From: Rhizobium sp. EC-SD404
GTDB taxonomy: Bacteria; Pseudomonadota; Alphaproteobacteria; Rhizobiales; Rhizobiaceae
Length of the DNA: 64,000 bases
Reading direction: 5' to 3'
NCBI RefSeq assembly: GCF_902498825.1
Contig: NZ_LR701459.1
Location: 2,961,890-3,025,889, forward strand
Shown here: piece after piece, positions 9,199 to 17,312 of the stretch
How positions within the stretch are numbered: the stretch's first letter is position 1
Layout of the letters: every line of letters starts with the position of its first letter
The notes under the pieces: generated by a model
Seen by the model: only the letters and a program-made list of their open reading frames with translations
Database searches by the model: none
What the model was told of the DNA's origin: nothing
Position numbers and translations under genes: made by a program

Positions 9199-9669
9199 TC
9201 ACTCCGAAAGCGCCGGCCAGTTCGTCTGCGCCGAGCGGACATAGCCTGGAATATCGCTCTGCCAGGTTCGCTGAACGCCGCGACTGTAATTGAGATAGAG
9301 CCGGCCATCGACGATATCCCACACTTCCGGCTCACCCTTGGCTGTGTAGCCTTCAGCGACGGCGTAGGCGCAATAGCCGCCGAACTGCGGCGCGTAACGA
9401 TCGGGATCGGCGCTGAAAGCCTGCCGGTTCTCGACGGTCGCGAAGTGGAAGACGGCGCCCTCATGCGTAAGCGCAATCGCCGGATCGCCACGCCGGGGCT
9501 GGCCTTCGGTGAAATAGGCCACGGGATCATAGCCGCCGACAGCGACACCGTCGACGAGCCCGGTGAACCAGCGATCGACCTTCTCGGCCTGCGCCTTCTG
9601 CATCAACGACCAGATGGCACCGACAGTCAAAGCAGCAAGGAGCATGCGACGTTTCATGACGACATCCAT
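9199..9669 (-). CDS. exported YHS-domain protein
   Basis: A 156-residue protein with an N-terminal hydrophobic signal segment (about 8-28, ending KAQA) and a YHS domain: VGGYDPVAYF, then FHFATVENRQAFSADPDRYAPQ and GGYCAYAVAEG. YHS domains are small and thought to bind metal, often copper; here the Cys in GGYC is kept. The function is unassigned. The start could be the ATG at 9669 or at 9657. It lies upstream of thyA on the same strand with 96 bp between them. Confidence 0.8.
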   Translation of the reverse strand: MDVVMKRRMLLAALTVGAIWSLMQKAQAEKVDRWFTGLVDGVAVGGYDPVAYFTEGQPRRGDPAIALTHEGAVFHFATVENRQAFSADPDRYAPQFGGYCAYAVAEGYTAKGEPEVWDIVDGRLYLNYSRGVQRTWQSDIPGYVRSAQTNWPALSE

Positions 9670-9811
9670 CCGCGACGAATTCCTCGACCATGGATGCCAT
9701 CTCTTCGTGCGATATGCATCACACGACTTTTCACGAGCGCGTCACGTGCGATCTGCCGGGATGCAGGCGCATTCCCTCTTTCAATCGAGCGGCGGAAACC
9801 CTATATCTCGA

Positions 9812-10145
9812 CTGTCGTCGCAAGGCGACTATGGCAATAAACGGGCGGTGTAATAAGCTCTTCGGACCCGGGGGCGGTACCCGGCGCCTCCACCATGAAC
9901 CGACGGTCGCATGCGTACATGCCAGGCCGGTTGATGATGGGGGCGAAATAGGATCGACGGGAGTGTAAAGATCGACTTTTTGCCCGGCATGATACCACCG
10001 TTATCGGGTCAAACTTGTAGTTGCAAACGACAACTATGCAGAAGCTCGTCTCGCCGCCTAACGGCAGCGCGACAGTTTCAATTCAAGTCCTAGTCGGTAT
10101 GCTCGGCTAGGCGGGGTCCGGAGGCACCTGGCAACAGAAGCCTCC
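9812..10145 (+). ncRNA. ssrA: circularly permuted two-piece tmRNA
   Basis: The gene is in the alphaproteobacterial permuted order. First comes the acceptor piece (about 9812-9894), ending in T-stem strand CCCGG (9879-9883), acceptor strand CGCCTCC (9884-9890), A and CCA (9892-9894). A spacer of about 44 bases (9895-9938), itself able to fold, is cut out. The coding piece begins GGGGGCG (9939-9945), which pairs with the acceptor strand to give a 7-bp stem with a G3-U70 wobble, the alanine identity signal. The tag frame follows at 10023-10061. GGAGGC/GCCTCC (10120-10125, 10140-10145) closes the coding piece or acts in termination. The 5' end of the acceptor piece is estimated. Confidence 0.95.
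10023..10061 (+). other. tmRNA tag reading frame
   Basis: Starting at the resume codon GCA the frame reads ANDNYAEARLAA followed by TAA. The C-terminal LAA-type end is what ClpX recognises, and the N-terminal AND part fits the site bound by SspB, whose gene lies 168 bp downstream. Confidence 0.95.
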
Positions 10146-10228
10146 ACCTTCTCAACGATTTGGTCTATAGACGGCGCATACCGACTCGCACGGTCGGCCG
10201 AACCAGCGAATAAGAAAGACATGGCCCC

Positions 10229-10786
10229 ATGGTGCAGGACCACATCCGGTACGACATCCTTGCGCAGGACGCGCTTCGCGGCGTGATCCGCAAAGTGCTG
10301 ACCGAATGCGCAGCCACGGGCTCCCTGCCCGGCGAGCACCATTTCTTCATCACCTTCATGACGAACGCTCCGGGCGTGCGCATTTCGCCGGCGCTGCGCA
10401 AGAAGTACCAGGACCAGATGACCATCGTCATCCAGCACCAGTTTTGGGACTTGAAAGTCACCGAGACGCTGTTCGAGATCGGACTGTCGTTCTCCGACAC
10501 GCCCGAAAAGCTCGTGATCCCGTTTTCGGCCGTGCGCGGCTTCTATGATCCTTCGGTCAATTTCGAGCTCGAATTCGACAGTGCACCGGGCGAGATGACG
10601 CTGGTCGGTGAAGATGACACTGCTGAGACTTTCGACCCCGTCGCTTCGTTGACGGAAGAGCTGATGGAAGGCCCCCTCGACGATGCGCCCGCAGCATCGG
10701 GAGAAGGCGACGACGACAAGCCCAAGGGCGGCAAAAAGCCTGGTGCCGACGTCGTTTCGCTCGACGCTTTCCGCAAGAAGAATTGA
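10229..10786 (+). CDS. sspB: ClpXP adaptor SspB (alphaproteobacterial type)
   Basis: A 185-residue adaptor that binds tmRNA-tagged proteins and delivers them to the ClpXP protease. It opens with IRYDILAQDALRGVIRKVL and contains HHFFITFMTNAPGVRIS and VIPFSAVRGFYDPSVNFEL, the beta-sheet tag-binding core. A flexible acidic linker and a short C-terminal segment (VVSLDAFRKKN) that would contact ClpX follow. It lies directly downstream of the tmRNA gene, putting tag and adaptor side by side. The two following small genes are on the same strand and may be cotranscribed. Confidence 0.95.
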   Translation: MVQDHIRYDILAQDALRGVIRKVLTECAATGSLPGEHHFFITFMTNAPGVRISPALRKKYQDQMTIVIQHQFWDLKVTETLFEIGLSFSDTPEKLVIPFSAVRGFYDPSVNFELEFDSAPGEMTLVGEDDTAETFDPVASLTEELMEGPLDDAPAASGEGDDDKPKGGKKPGADVVSLDAFRKKN

Positions 10787-10794
10787 GCCGCGCC

Positions 10795-11004
10795 ATGTCC
10801 GGCGATATCGTCAATCTGCGCCAGGCTCGAAAGCGTCGTAAGCGGGCAGAAGACGAAAGCCGCGCCGCTCAGAACCGCATCACGTTCGGCCGCACGAAGA
10901 GCGAAAAGCAGGCGACCTCTGCGCTGAACACGCTCGCCGAGAAACGCTTCGAGGCCGGCCGCCGCGAAGGGTCCGAGCCCGGCAATCATGAAGATGGAAG
11001 CTGA
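10795..11004 (+). CDS. DUF4169 family small protein
   Basis: A 69-residue, very basic protein beginning MSGDIVNLRQARKRRKRAE, the pattern of the DUF4169 family found after sspB in many Rhizobiales. It is likely an extended helix with no membrane segment. I chose the ATG at 10795 because the family starts there; an upstream in-frame start at 10783 would overlap the sspB end by 4 bp. The function is unknown. Confidence 0.75.
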   Translation: MSGDIVNLRQARKRRKRAEDESRAAQNRITFGRTKSEKQATSALNTLAEKRFEAGRREGSEPGNHEDGS

Positions 11005-11040
11005 CCCGACGGGTTTTCATTACGCTTCGGGCGCCACGGC

Positions 11041-11259
11041 ATGATCCGTAAGCACTCGATTTCGCTGAGCGGCCATCGAACTTCGTTCTCTCTGGAAGAC
11101 GCGTTCTGGACGGAGCTTCAGGTCCTCGCCAAAGCCCGTGGATTGCCGGTTGCAGCCTTGATCGGTGAGATCGATGCGGAGCGGGCTGCAGACTGCAATC
11201 TGTCCTCCGCGATCCGGCTTCACGTGCTGGCTTCGCTCAAAGCTTCAGCCGGCCACTGA
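11041..11259 (+). CDS. ribbon-helix-helix domain protein
   Basis: A 72-residue protein with a beta strand (KHSISLSGHRTSFSLE) followed by two helices (DAFWTELQVLAKARGLPVAALIGEI and the segment around SAIRLHVLASLKA). This matches the RHH_4-type ribbon-helix-helix family seen with sspB and the DUF4169 gene in Rhizobiales. Such proteins may bind DNA as dimers, but no target is known and no toxin gene is adjacent, so it should not be read as an antitoxin. It ends convergent to the AsmA gene. Confidence 0.75.
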   Translation: MIRKHSISLSGHRTSFSLEDAFWTELQVLAKARGLPVAALIGEIDAERAADCNLSSAIRLHVLASLKASAGH

Positions 11260-11267
11260 TCCGCCAA

Positions 11268-14200
11268 TCATTCGACAGCGTTGAGATCGACCCCGGGAAG
11301 CGTCTGAAAATCAAGCGTCGGCGCAGGGTCCGCCGGCAAACCGTTTGCGGGTATGTCGCCCTGCGGTTGCGGGCTGATCGCCTGACCATCGAAGCTCTGT
11401 TCGTCGAATGGTTGATCCCATCCCTCAAGTGCCGGCTGTTGGCCCGGCACATCGGTCGCGGGCGGCTGAACAGGTGGCGGTGCGGGTAGCGGCACATCTG
11501 GTGGCGGAGCATCGCGCAATGCGTCTTCCGCTGCCTGTGCCTCAGTTGCACGCCGTGCCGCTTCTTCCGCCTGCCGCTCCGCTTCCCGCGCCAACCGCTC
11601 GGCTTCGGCTGCGGCGCGCTCTTCACGCTCGGTCGCCCGTGCGGCGATGTCGGCGCGCAGAAGCGCGGCTTCCCGGCGAAGCCTCTGCTTTTCAAGCGCC
11701 GCCGCCTGGACACGCTCGACCCGGCGCCGCTCGCGCTCATAAGCCCGCAACGACAGGAAGTTGGCCAGATCGATCGCCGTCAGTGAAATCTCCGGCGCTT
11801 CTATGGTGCCGCGCACCGCAACGTCGACAGCAGGCTGTGCGCCGGGCAGCGCTTCGTCTCCAGCTTCGAAGGCAAGATCGAAGGTCGCGTTGATTGCCAT
11901 GGTGCGAAGATCGAAGGCGCCGTCACCTGATAAGGTTGCCCCTTCGCCACTCATCACGATGCTGGATGCGCGAGCAACGCCGCCGGCAACATTGACCGGC
12001 ACGGCCAGAGGATCGGCGGTGAATGCGCCTGCGTCCAGCGCTTCAGCGGCCAGATCCGCCGCCGTCGTCTCATCGATGATGAAGCCTTGCGCATCCGCGC
12101 CGGCGAGAATGGCGGCAAGCGCGTCTTGATCGAAGCCGTCGATGCTGAGGCCGTCGAGCTGAAGTGTCGCCGATCCGCTGAGCGCTCCCACCACCGCCTG
12201 TGGACTTTTCCCGGTTCCGTCAAGCGCGATGGCCATACCCGCCCGACCGGAAAGGTTCGCGAGCGCGGGCTGGTCGGCGAAGATCCGCGAGATATCGGCG
12301 TCGACCAGTTGCGTCTGCAGCCGCACGACGCCGGTATCGTCGGCAACGCCGAAGGCCACATCGCCCGAAATGCTCCCGCCCAGCCACTCGCCCTCGGTCT
12401 GGGAAAGCATCAGCGTCCCGTCTTGGTAGCCAAGCCGCGTCGAGAGCGCGCGAGCAAGCTCGGCATGCCCCAACTCTGCCTCATCGGCCGTGAGGGTGAC
12501 GTCCAGAATGAACGGATAAGGTGCCGTCTGCAGCAATTCCTGATCGGACCACTCCCCGGTTTCACCGGCACGAAGCGGAGCACCTGCCAGTGCTTCGGCG
12601 AGCCAAGGCAGGTCGAGGGTGCCGATGTCCAGCGAGCCGTCGATGCGGACATCTTCCTCTCGGCTGACGGTCAAGCTGGCCGATAGCGGGTTGTCCGCCA
12701 CCTGTCCTTCGAGTTGCTCTATCGTCCAGAGATTGTCGTCGATGGTGACGCTGGCCCTGAGCTCGGCAGGCAGACCGCTGCCGAGTCCCGGCAGGCCAAG
12801 ACCTGTCAGCAGCAGATAGGAATCGAGATCTTCCGCAGCGAGCACCACATCGAGCTGCCCCGCCGTGAGCCGCGACTGCGCAAACGAAGTGGCGCCATCG
12901 ACACGCAGGGACAATCCCGGGCCGGCGAGCGTCGCTTCTATCGCCGCATCGTCCGCAAGAACACCGTCCAACGCAACGTCGATGCGCATCGGTCCGCCGA
13001 CGTCGAACGGCAGAACCGGCAATCCGATCTGCGCCAAAAGATGATCGGACCGGGGGTGCTCCGCTTCAAACGTCACATCGAGCGGGACGTCAGCGCTGAA
13101 TGTCGATGCATCGCTCGAAACGCTTGCCGCGATGGAGCTACCGCCGCTCAGCCCTTCGATATCGAGCGAATAGCCGCTGCTGCCATTCTGGCTCAACGCC
13201 TCGCGGGCCGAGCCGAGCGTGAGTTCGACCGTCAGGTCGGTCTCGCGGAAAAGCGCGGCGTTCTGGCGGAAATGCGACAGGTCGATCACGCCCCGCAACC
13301 GGCGCTCCGCCAAAGCCAGTGCTGCAGCCGGGTTGTCGGAGGAGACACGGATGTCGGCACGCCCCTGTGGCTCGATGAGCAGATCGGAGAAAACGCCGAC
13401 GGCGGAAATCGTTGCGCCTTCGATGTCGCCGACCGACAACCGCTCGATGTCGAGAAGCCCGCTGCCATAGGTGAACGCGGTGTCGACATCGGACATCGCG
13501 ATCCCGTCGGCCGTGAAATTCTCGGCCCGGAACCGCGCCGCAAGATCGTGTCCCGCGATGCCGGGCTGGCTCTCGCCATCTCCGAACAGCCCAACCAATG
13601 CCGATAGCGCGTCGAGATCGAGCGTATCGCCTGAAAGATCGACCGCCAGCGACGGCACTTCCGATCGCGTCACGCGCTCGAAGCGGCCCTGAAGCGTCGC
13701 CGGTCCGATCGCGAGTTCCAGGTTCTCGAAGCGCTGGAAACCCGTCGTCAGGTGAACGTCGGCCTGGAAGCCAGCAGCGGTGAGCCCGCGAATGGCAGGA
13801 GGCACGGAGCCGCGCAACCAGGATGCCAGACCACTCGGCTGGCTCGATGCCACGACGAGAGCGCCGGAAAAGCCGAAATCCTGTCCAAGCGCCAAGTCTC
13901 CCGACGCTTCGATCAGCGTTCGGCCCGGCAGCGATGCGCGGAACCGATCGACCCGCCAGGCGTCGCCATTGTCCGGCGCCGCCTCGATGCTCACATCGCG
14001 CAGCGTCGTCTCGCCGGCCACGACGGCGGGAAGGTTGAGGCTGACGCTGCCCGGAAGATCAGGGATGGGGATCTGTGCGATGATATCGCGGAAGGTCGCG
14101 ACGCGTTCGGCGGCCGAAAGCGCGACCACAGGCACCTCGGTCTCGGACTCAGTCGCTGGAGTGTCAGTAGCCGCATCGCCGTCTGCCAGCGGGGCCGCAT

Positions 14201-15191
14201 CGCCGATCCGGTCGACATCGATCTGCTGCCCGTCCGCGATAACCAGGAATTCAGGCTCGGGCCCGGTGTCGAGCGTCGCCTCGCCGGTAACAACATAGGG
14301 ATCGTTCGCGGCACCGACTTCGAGGCGGTAATCGGGAATGCGAAGCCGGTCGCTCTCGGCCTCGAACCGGCCGCTTCCGCGTAGAGCCGCCGCTGCCGGC
14401 CCAGCCGCCACGGGCTCGGAAGCGCCTGCCGGCGCTTGCGCTCGCAGCATCTGGACCACGAAGTTGCCGGCATAGCGGGGCTGGCCATCGACGAAGCGCG
14501 CATCGCCATCGAGCTCGAGCGAGATCGGATGGCTGTCGGGCGAAAGCCGCGTCGTGACGCGGATCGCGCCCTCCTCGTTCGCGGGACCGGTTGTCACGGA
14601 GAATGCAGCACTTTCGTCGCCTCTCCGAGCCGTGCCGGTTACGCGCCATGGACCGACCAGCGCATCCGCCGAGACAGTCGCCTGGACATCCTCGATCTCG
14701 TGGACGCGTCCGTTCTGCCTGTCCTGGACGGTCAGATGGCCATTGGTGATCGCAACCCGCTCGAGAACGACGTTGGCTGTCGGCAGCGCCTGTTCAGCTC
14801 TTTGCGCCCAGTCGATCACGCCATTTTCGTCGAGTTGCACGGTCAGATGCGGATCTTCGATGCGCATGTCGAAGATCCGCACTTCCCCACTGAGGAACGG
14901 CGCCAGTTCGGCATCCATCGAGAAGCGCGCGATCCGCATCATCGCGTCTTCTGCCGGAACGCCCTCGCCGGCCGATCCGCCGACTTCCACATCGTTGAAG
15001 GTGACCGAAGGAAACGGCAAAAGCCGAGCGTCGGCGCTGCCGTGAACCACGACGCGCTGGCCGAGAATACGGCTCGCCTCACGCTCGAATTCAGCGCGAT
15101 AATTGCTCCAGTCGACGAAGGGAGGAACGATCAGCGCCGCAAACAGAACGACGACGATCAGGCTGCCGATAAAGACGAACAGACGAGCCAG
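11268..15191 (-). CDS. AsmA-family outer-membrane biogenesis protein
   Basis: A very large protein (about 1307 residues) of the AsmA family, which are membrane-anchored, beta-rich proteins thought to help move lipid between the membranes. The first ATG/GTG/TTG in frame is a GTG at 15050, but the 47 codons before it encode the family's N-terminal helix and motif (LARLFVFIG, then PPFVDW and ILGQRVVVHG). The stop TAG lies farther up and only CTG codons are available; the CTG at 15191 has AAGGAGA 8 bases upstream. The C-terminus has a charged coiled coil of about 80 residues (ERERRRVERV onward) and a Pro-rich tail. It is either a rare CTG start or a local sequence error. Confidence 0.85.
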   Translation of the reverse strand: MARLFVFIGSLIVVVLFAALIVPPFVDWSNYRAEFEREASRILGQRVVVHGSADARLLPFPSVTFNDVEVGGSAGEGVPAEDAMMRIARFSMDAELAPFLSGEVRIFDMRIEDPHLTVQLDENGVIDWAQRAEQALPTANVVLERVAITNGHLTVQDRQNGRVHEIEDVQATVSADALVGPWRVTGTARRGDESAAFSVTTGPANEEGAIRVTTRLSPDSHPISLELDGDARFVDGQPRYAGNFVVQMLRAQAPAGASEPVAAGPAAAALRGSGRFEAESDRLRIPDYRLEVGAANDPYVVTGEATLDTGPEPEFLVIADGQQIDVDRIGDAAPLADGDAATDTPATESETEVPVVALSAAERVATFRDIIAQIPIPDLPGSVSLNLPAVVAGETTLRDVSIEAAPDNGDAWRVDRFRASLPGRTLIEASGDLALGQDFGFSGALVVASSQPSGLASWLRGSVPPAIRGLTAAGFQADVHLTTGFQRFENLELAIGPATLQGRFERVTRSEVPSLAVDLSGDTLDLDALSALVGLFGDGESQPGIAGHDLAARFRAENFTADGIAMSDVDTAFTYGSGLLDIERLSVGDIEGATISAVGVFSDLLIEPQGRADIRVSSDNPAAALALAERRLRGVIDLSHFRQNAALFRETDLTVELTLGSAREALSQNGSSGYSLDIEGLSGGSSIAASVSSDASTFSADVPLDVTFEAEHPRSDHLLAQIGLPVLPFDVGGPMRIDVALDGVLADDAAIEATLAGPGLSLRVDGATSFAQSRLTAGQLDVVLAAEDLDSYLLLTGLGLPGLGSGLPAELRASVTIDDNLWTIEQLEGQVADNPLSASLTVSREEDVRIDGSLDIGTLDLPWLAEALAGAPLRAGETGEWSDQELLQTAPYPFILDVTLTADEAELGHAELARALSTRLGYQDGTLMLSQTEGEWLGGSISGDVAFGVADDTGVVRLQTQLVDADISRIFADQPALANLSGRAGMAIALDGTGKSPQAVVGALSGSATLQLDGLSIDGFDQDALAAILAGADAQGFIIDETTAADLAAEALDAGAFTADPLAVPVNVAGGVARASSIVMSGEGATLSGDGAFDLRTMAINATFDLAFEAGDEALPGAQPAVDVAVRGTIEAPEISLTAIDLANFLSLRAYERERRRVERVQAAALEKQRLRREAALLRADIAARATEREERAAAEAERLAREAERQAEEAARRATEAQAAEDALRDAPPPDVPLPAPPPVQPPATDVPGQQPALEGWDQPFDEQSFDGQAISPQPQGDIPANGLPADPAPTLDFQTLPGVDLNAVE

Positions 15192-15277
15192 CGCAAATGT
15201 CTCCTTGAACCGCGGGTAACAATGACGATCCGTGACCGGCTACCGGTCAGATCCGGCTCCGCACTGATACGGGAGAA

Positions 15278-16690
15278 TCACGTCAAATCAAAGATTTTAC
15301 CGGGGTTCATGATATCGTGAGGATCAAGCGACCGCTTGATGGATCGCATCAGGTCCACACTGCCGCCGAGTTCCAAGGGCAGATAACGTTTCTTGCCCTG
15401 ACCGATACCGTGCTCGCCGGTACACGTACCGTCCAAAGCGAGCGCCCTTGCGTTCAACCTTCCGATAAAGGCTTCCGCGCGCTCGATCTCATGGGCATCG
15501 GCCATGTCCATCAGCACCAGCACGTGAAAATTGCCGTCCCCCGCGTGGCCGACAATCGGCGCGATCAGGCCTGTCTCGATGATGTCGCGTTGCGTTTCCT
15601 CGACGCATTCAGCCAGCTTGGAGATGGGAACGCAGACATCGGTTGAGACGGCACCCGCACCCGGCCGAAGCTGCAGCGCTGCCCAATAGGCATTGTGCCG
15701 CGCCTTCCAGAGCCGCGCCCGCGCCTCCGGGTCCGTTTCCCAGGCAAAAGTGCCGCCGCCGCACTCTTCGGCGATGTCGGCGAACAGGGCTGCCTGCTCG
15801 CGCACGCCAGCTTCCGTGCCGTGAAATTCAAGGAACAGTGCCGGGGTCTCGGGGTAGTTGAGCCCTGAATACGCGTTGCAGGCCCGGATCTGCAGGGCGT
15901 CCAGCAACTCGATGCGCGCGACGGGTATCCCCATCTGGATCGTCATGATGACCGCCGAGCAGGCATCATGGATGGTTTCAAACGAGCAGACACCGCCGGA
16001 CACGGCCTGCGGGATGCCGGCGAGCCGCAGCGTCACCGAGGTCAGCACGCCGAGCGTGCCTTCAGCACCGACGAAGAGCCGGGTCAGATCATATCCGGCG
16101 GAGGATTTGCGCGCGCGGCGTGCCGTGCGTATCTCTTCCCCACTTGCCGTGACGGCCGTCACCGCAATGACATTGTCCCGCATCGTGCCGTAGCGCACCG
16201 CGTTGGTGCCGGACGCACGCGTCGATGCCATGCCGCCGATGCTCGCATTGGCGCCCGGATCGATGGGAAAGAACAGGCCCGTATCGCGCAGTTGCGCGTT
16301 GAGCGCTTCCCGTGTGATGCCGGGCTCGACCGTGCAATCCATGTCTTCGGGATTGACCTCGATGATGCGGTTCATCCGCGACATATCGAGCGAAATCCCA
16401 CCATTCGGTGCATTCACCTGGCCCTCCAGCGAGCTGCCGACGCCGAAGGGAATGATCGGGATGCGGTGTGCTGCCGCGACCTGAACGACTGTCCTCACGT
16501 CGTCCGCGCTCTCGGCGAACACCACGCCGTCGGGCAGTTGCCCGGCGATATAGGTCGTCGTGTGGGCATGTTGCGACCGCATCGCCTCGCCTGTCTGCAG
16601 TCGATCGCCAAACCGATCGCGCAAGGTCTGGAGCACGGCCCCGATCGCTGTCTCGTCGCGCGCACCCGCACGGATATCCGCCAAAGCCAC
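15278..16690 (-). CDS. FAD-linked oxidase, D-lactate/glycolate dehydrogenase type
   Basis: A 470-residue flavoprotein. The FAD-binding domain has IIPFGVGSSLEG and VEPGITREALN near residues 80-140 and DPGANASIGGM. The C-terminal substrate domain has a metal/acid-binding HAGDGNFHVL segment and ends GTCTGEHGIGQGK. This fits cytochrome-linked D-lactate dehydrogenase (DLD) or GlcD. No GlcE/GlcF partner genes are nearby, which favours the single-subunit D-lactate type. I chose the GTG at 16690 because GGAGGA lies 6 bases upstream; an ATG at 16714 would add eight residues. Confidence 0.85.
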   Translation of the reverse strand: MALADIRAGARDETAIGAVLQTLRDRFGDRLQTGEAMRSQHAHTTTYIAGQLPDGVVFAESADDVRTVVQVAAAHRIPIIPFGVGSSLEGQVNAPNGGISLDMSRMNRIIEVNPEDMDCTVEPGITREALNAQLRDTGLFFPIDPGANASIGGMASTRASGTNAVRYGTMRDNVIAVTAVTASGEEIRTARRARKSSAGYDLTRLFVGAEGTLGVLTSVTLRLAGIPQAVSGGVCSFETIHDACSAVIMTIQMGIPVARIELLDALQIRACNAYSGLNYPETPALFLEFHGTEAGVREQAALFADIAEECGGGTFAWETDPEARARLWKARHNAYWAALQLRPGAGAVSTDVCVPISKLAECVEETQRDIIETGLIAPIVGHAGDGNFHVLVLMDMADAHEIERAEAFIGRLNARALALDGTCTGEHGIGQGKKRYLPLELGGSVDLMRSIKRSLDPHDIMNPGKIFDLT

Positions 16691-16792
16691 TGATCTTCCT
16701 CCACCCGAATGCAACTGCCTGCCTTGCCGACACGGCCTCGACCGTTAAAGTGTCTTATGCACCTTGATACAATCGAAGCAGCGGGACGATCC

Positions 16793-17278
16793 ATGCTTTT
16801 TGATAGTCCTGTCCTCGCGCCGCCCGAGGAAGTGCGCCAGGAGTGGATCGACTTCAACGGTCATCTCAATATGGCCTATTACAACGTCCTCTTCGATCAT
16901 GCGGTCGACCACCTGTTCGGCCAGCTTGGGTGCGGAGCGGACTACGTGGAGCGGCGAAAGATGAGCTTCTTCACCGCTGAGGCGCATGTCCGATATGTCC
17001 GGGAACTGCATGCCGAGGACATGACGAGCTGCACGCTGCAAGTCGTGAACAACGACGCCAAGCGCATCCATCTTTACCAGGAACTGCTCCACGCCGATGG
17101 CTGGCTTTCCGCCACCAGCGAAACGCTGCTGCTGCACATCGACATGACAATCCGCAAGGTGACGGCGTTTCCGGACGACATCCGCCAGAAGATCGAAGTT
17201 CTCGCCGCCGCCCATCGATCGCTACCGCAGCCGACCACGATAGGGCGCGGCATTGCATTGAAGCCGCAGCAGCCTTGA
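16793..17278 (+). CDS. hotdog-fold acyl-CoA thioesterase
   Basis: A 161-residue protein of the 4-hydroxybenzoyl-CoA thioesterase/FadM type. The signature FNGHLNMAYYN lies near residues 22-32, and VRYVRELHAEDMTSCTLQV matches the second half of the hotdog domain. It would hydrolyse acyl-CoA thioesters in the cytoplasm; the acyl substrate is not clear. I chose the ATG at 16793 over the one at 16757 and an upstream one at 16709 because GGGA precedes it and the domain begins immediately. It is divergent from the FAD oxidase. Confidence 0.8.
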   Translation: MLFDSPVLAPPEEVRQEWIDFNGHLNMAYYNVLFDHAVDHLFGQLGCGADYVERRKMSFFTAEAHVRYVRELHAEDMTSCTLQVVNNDAKRIHLYQELLHADGWLSATSETLLLHIDMTIRKVTAFPDDIRQKIEVLAAAHRSLPQPTTIGRGIALKPQQP

Positions 17279-17312
17279 TGATGATTGCTCCAGAACGCCG
17301 GCGGAGACCGCG

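Noticed and set aside
9895..9938. The segment between the two tmRNA pieces as a separate small RNA
   Set aside because: It is the spacer removed from permuted tmRNA precursors; its internal pairing (AACCG/CGGTT) fits that role.
11041..11259. The ribbon-helix-helix protein as an antitoxin
   Set aside because: No toxin gene is adjacent, and the sspB neighbourhood explains its position.
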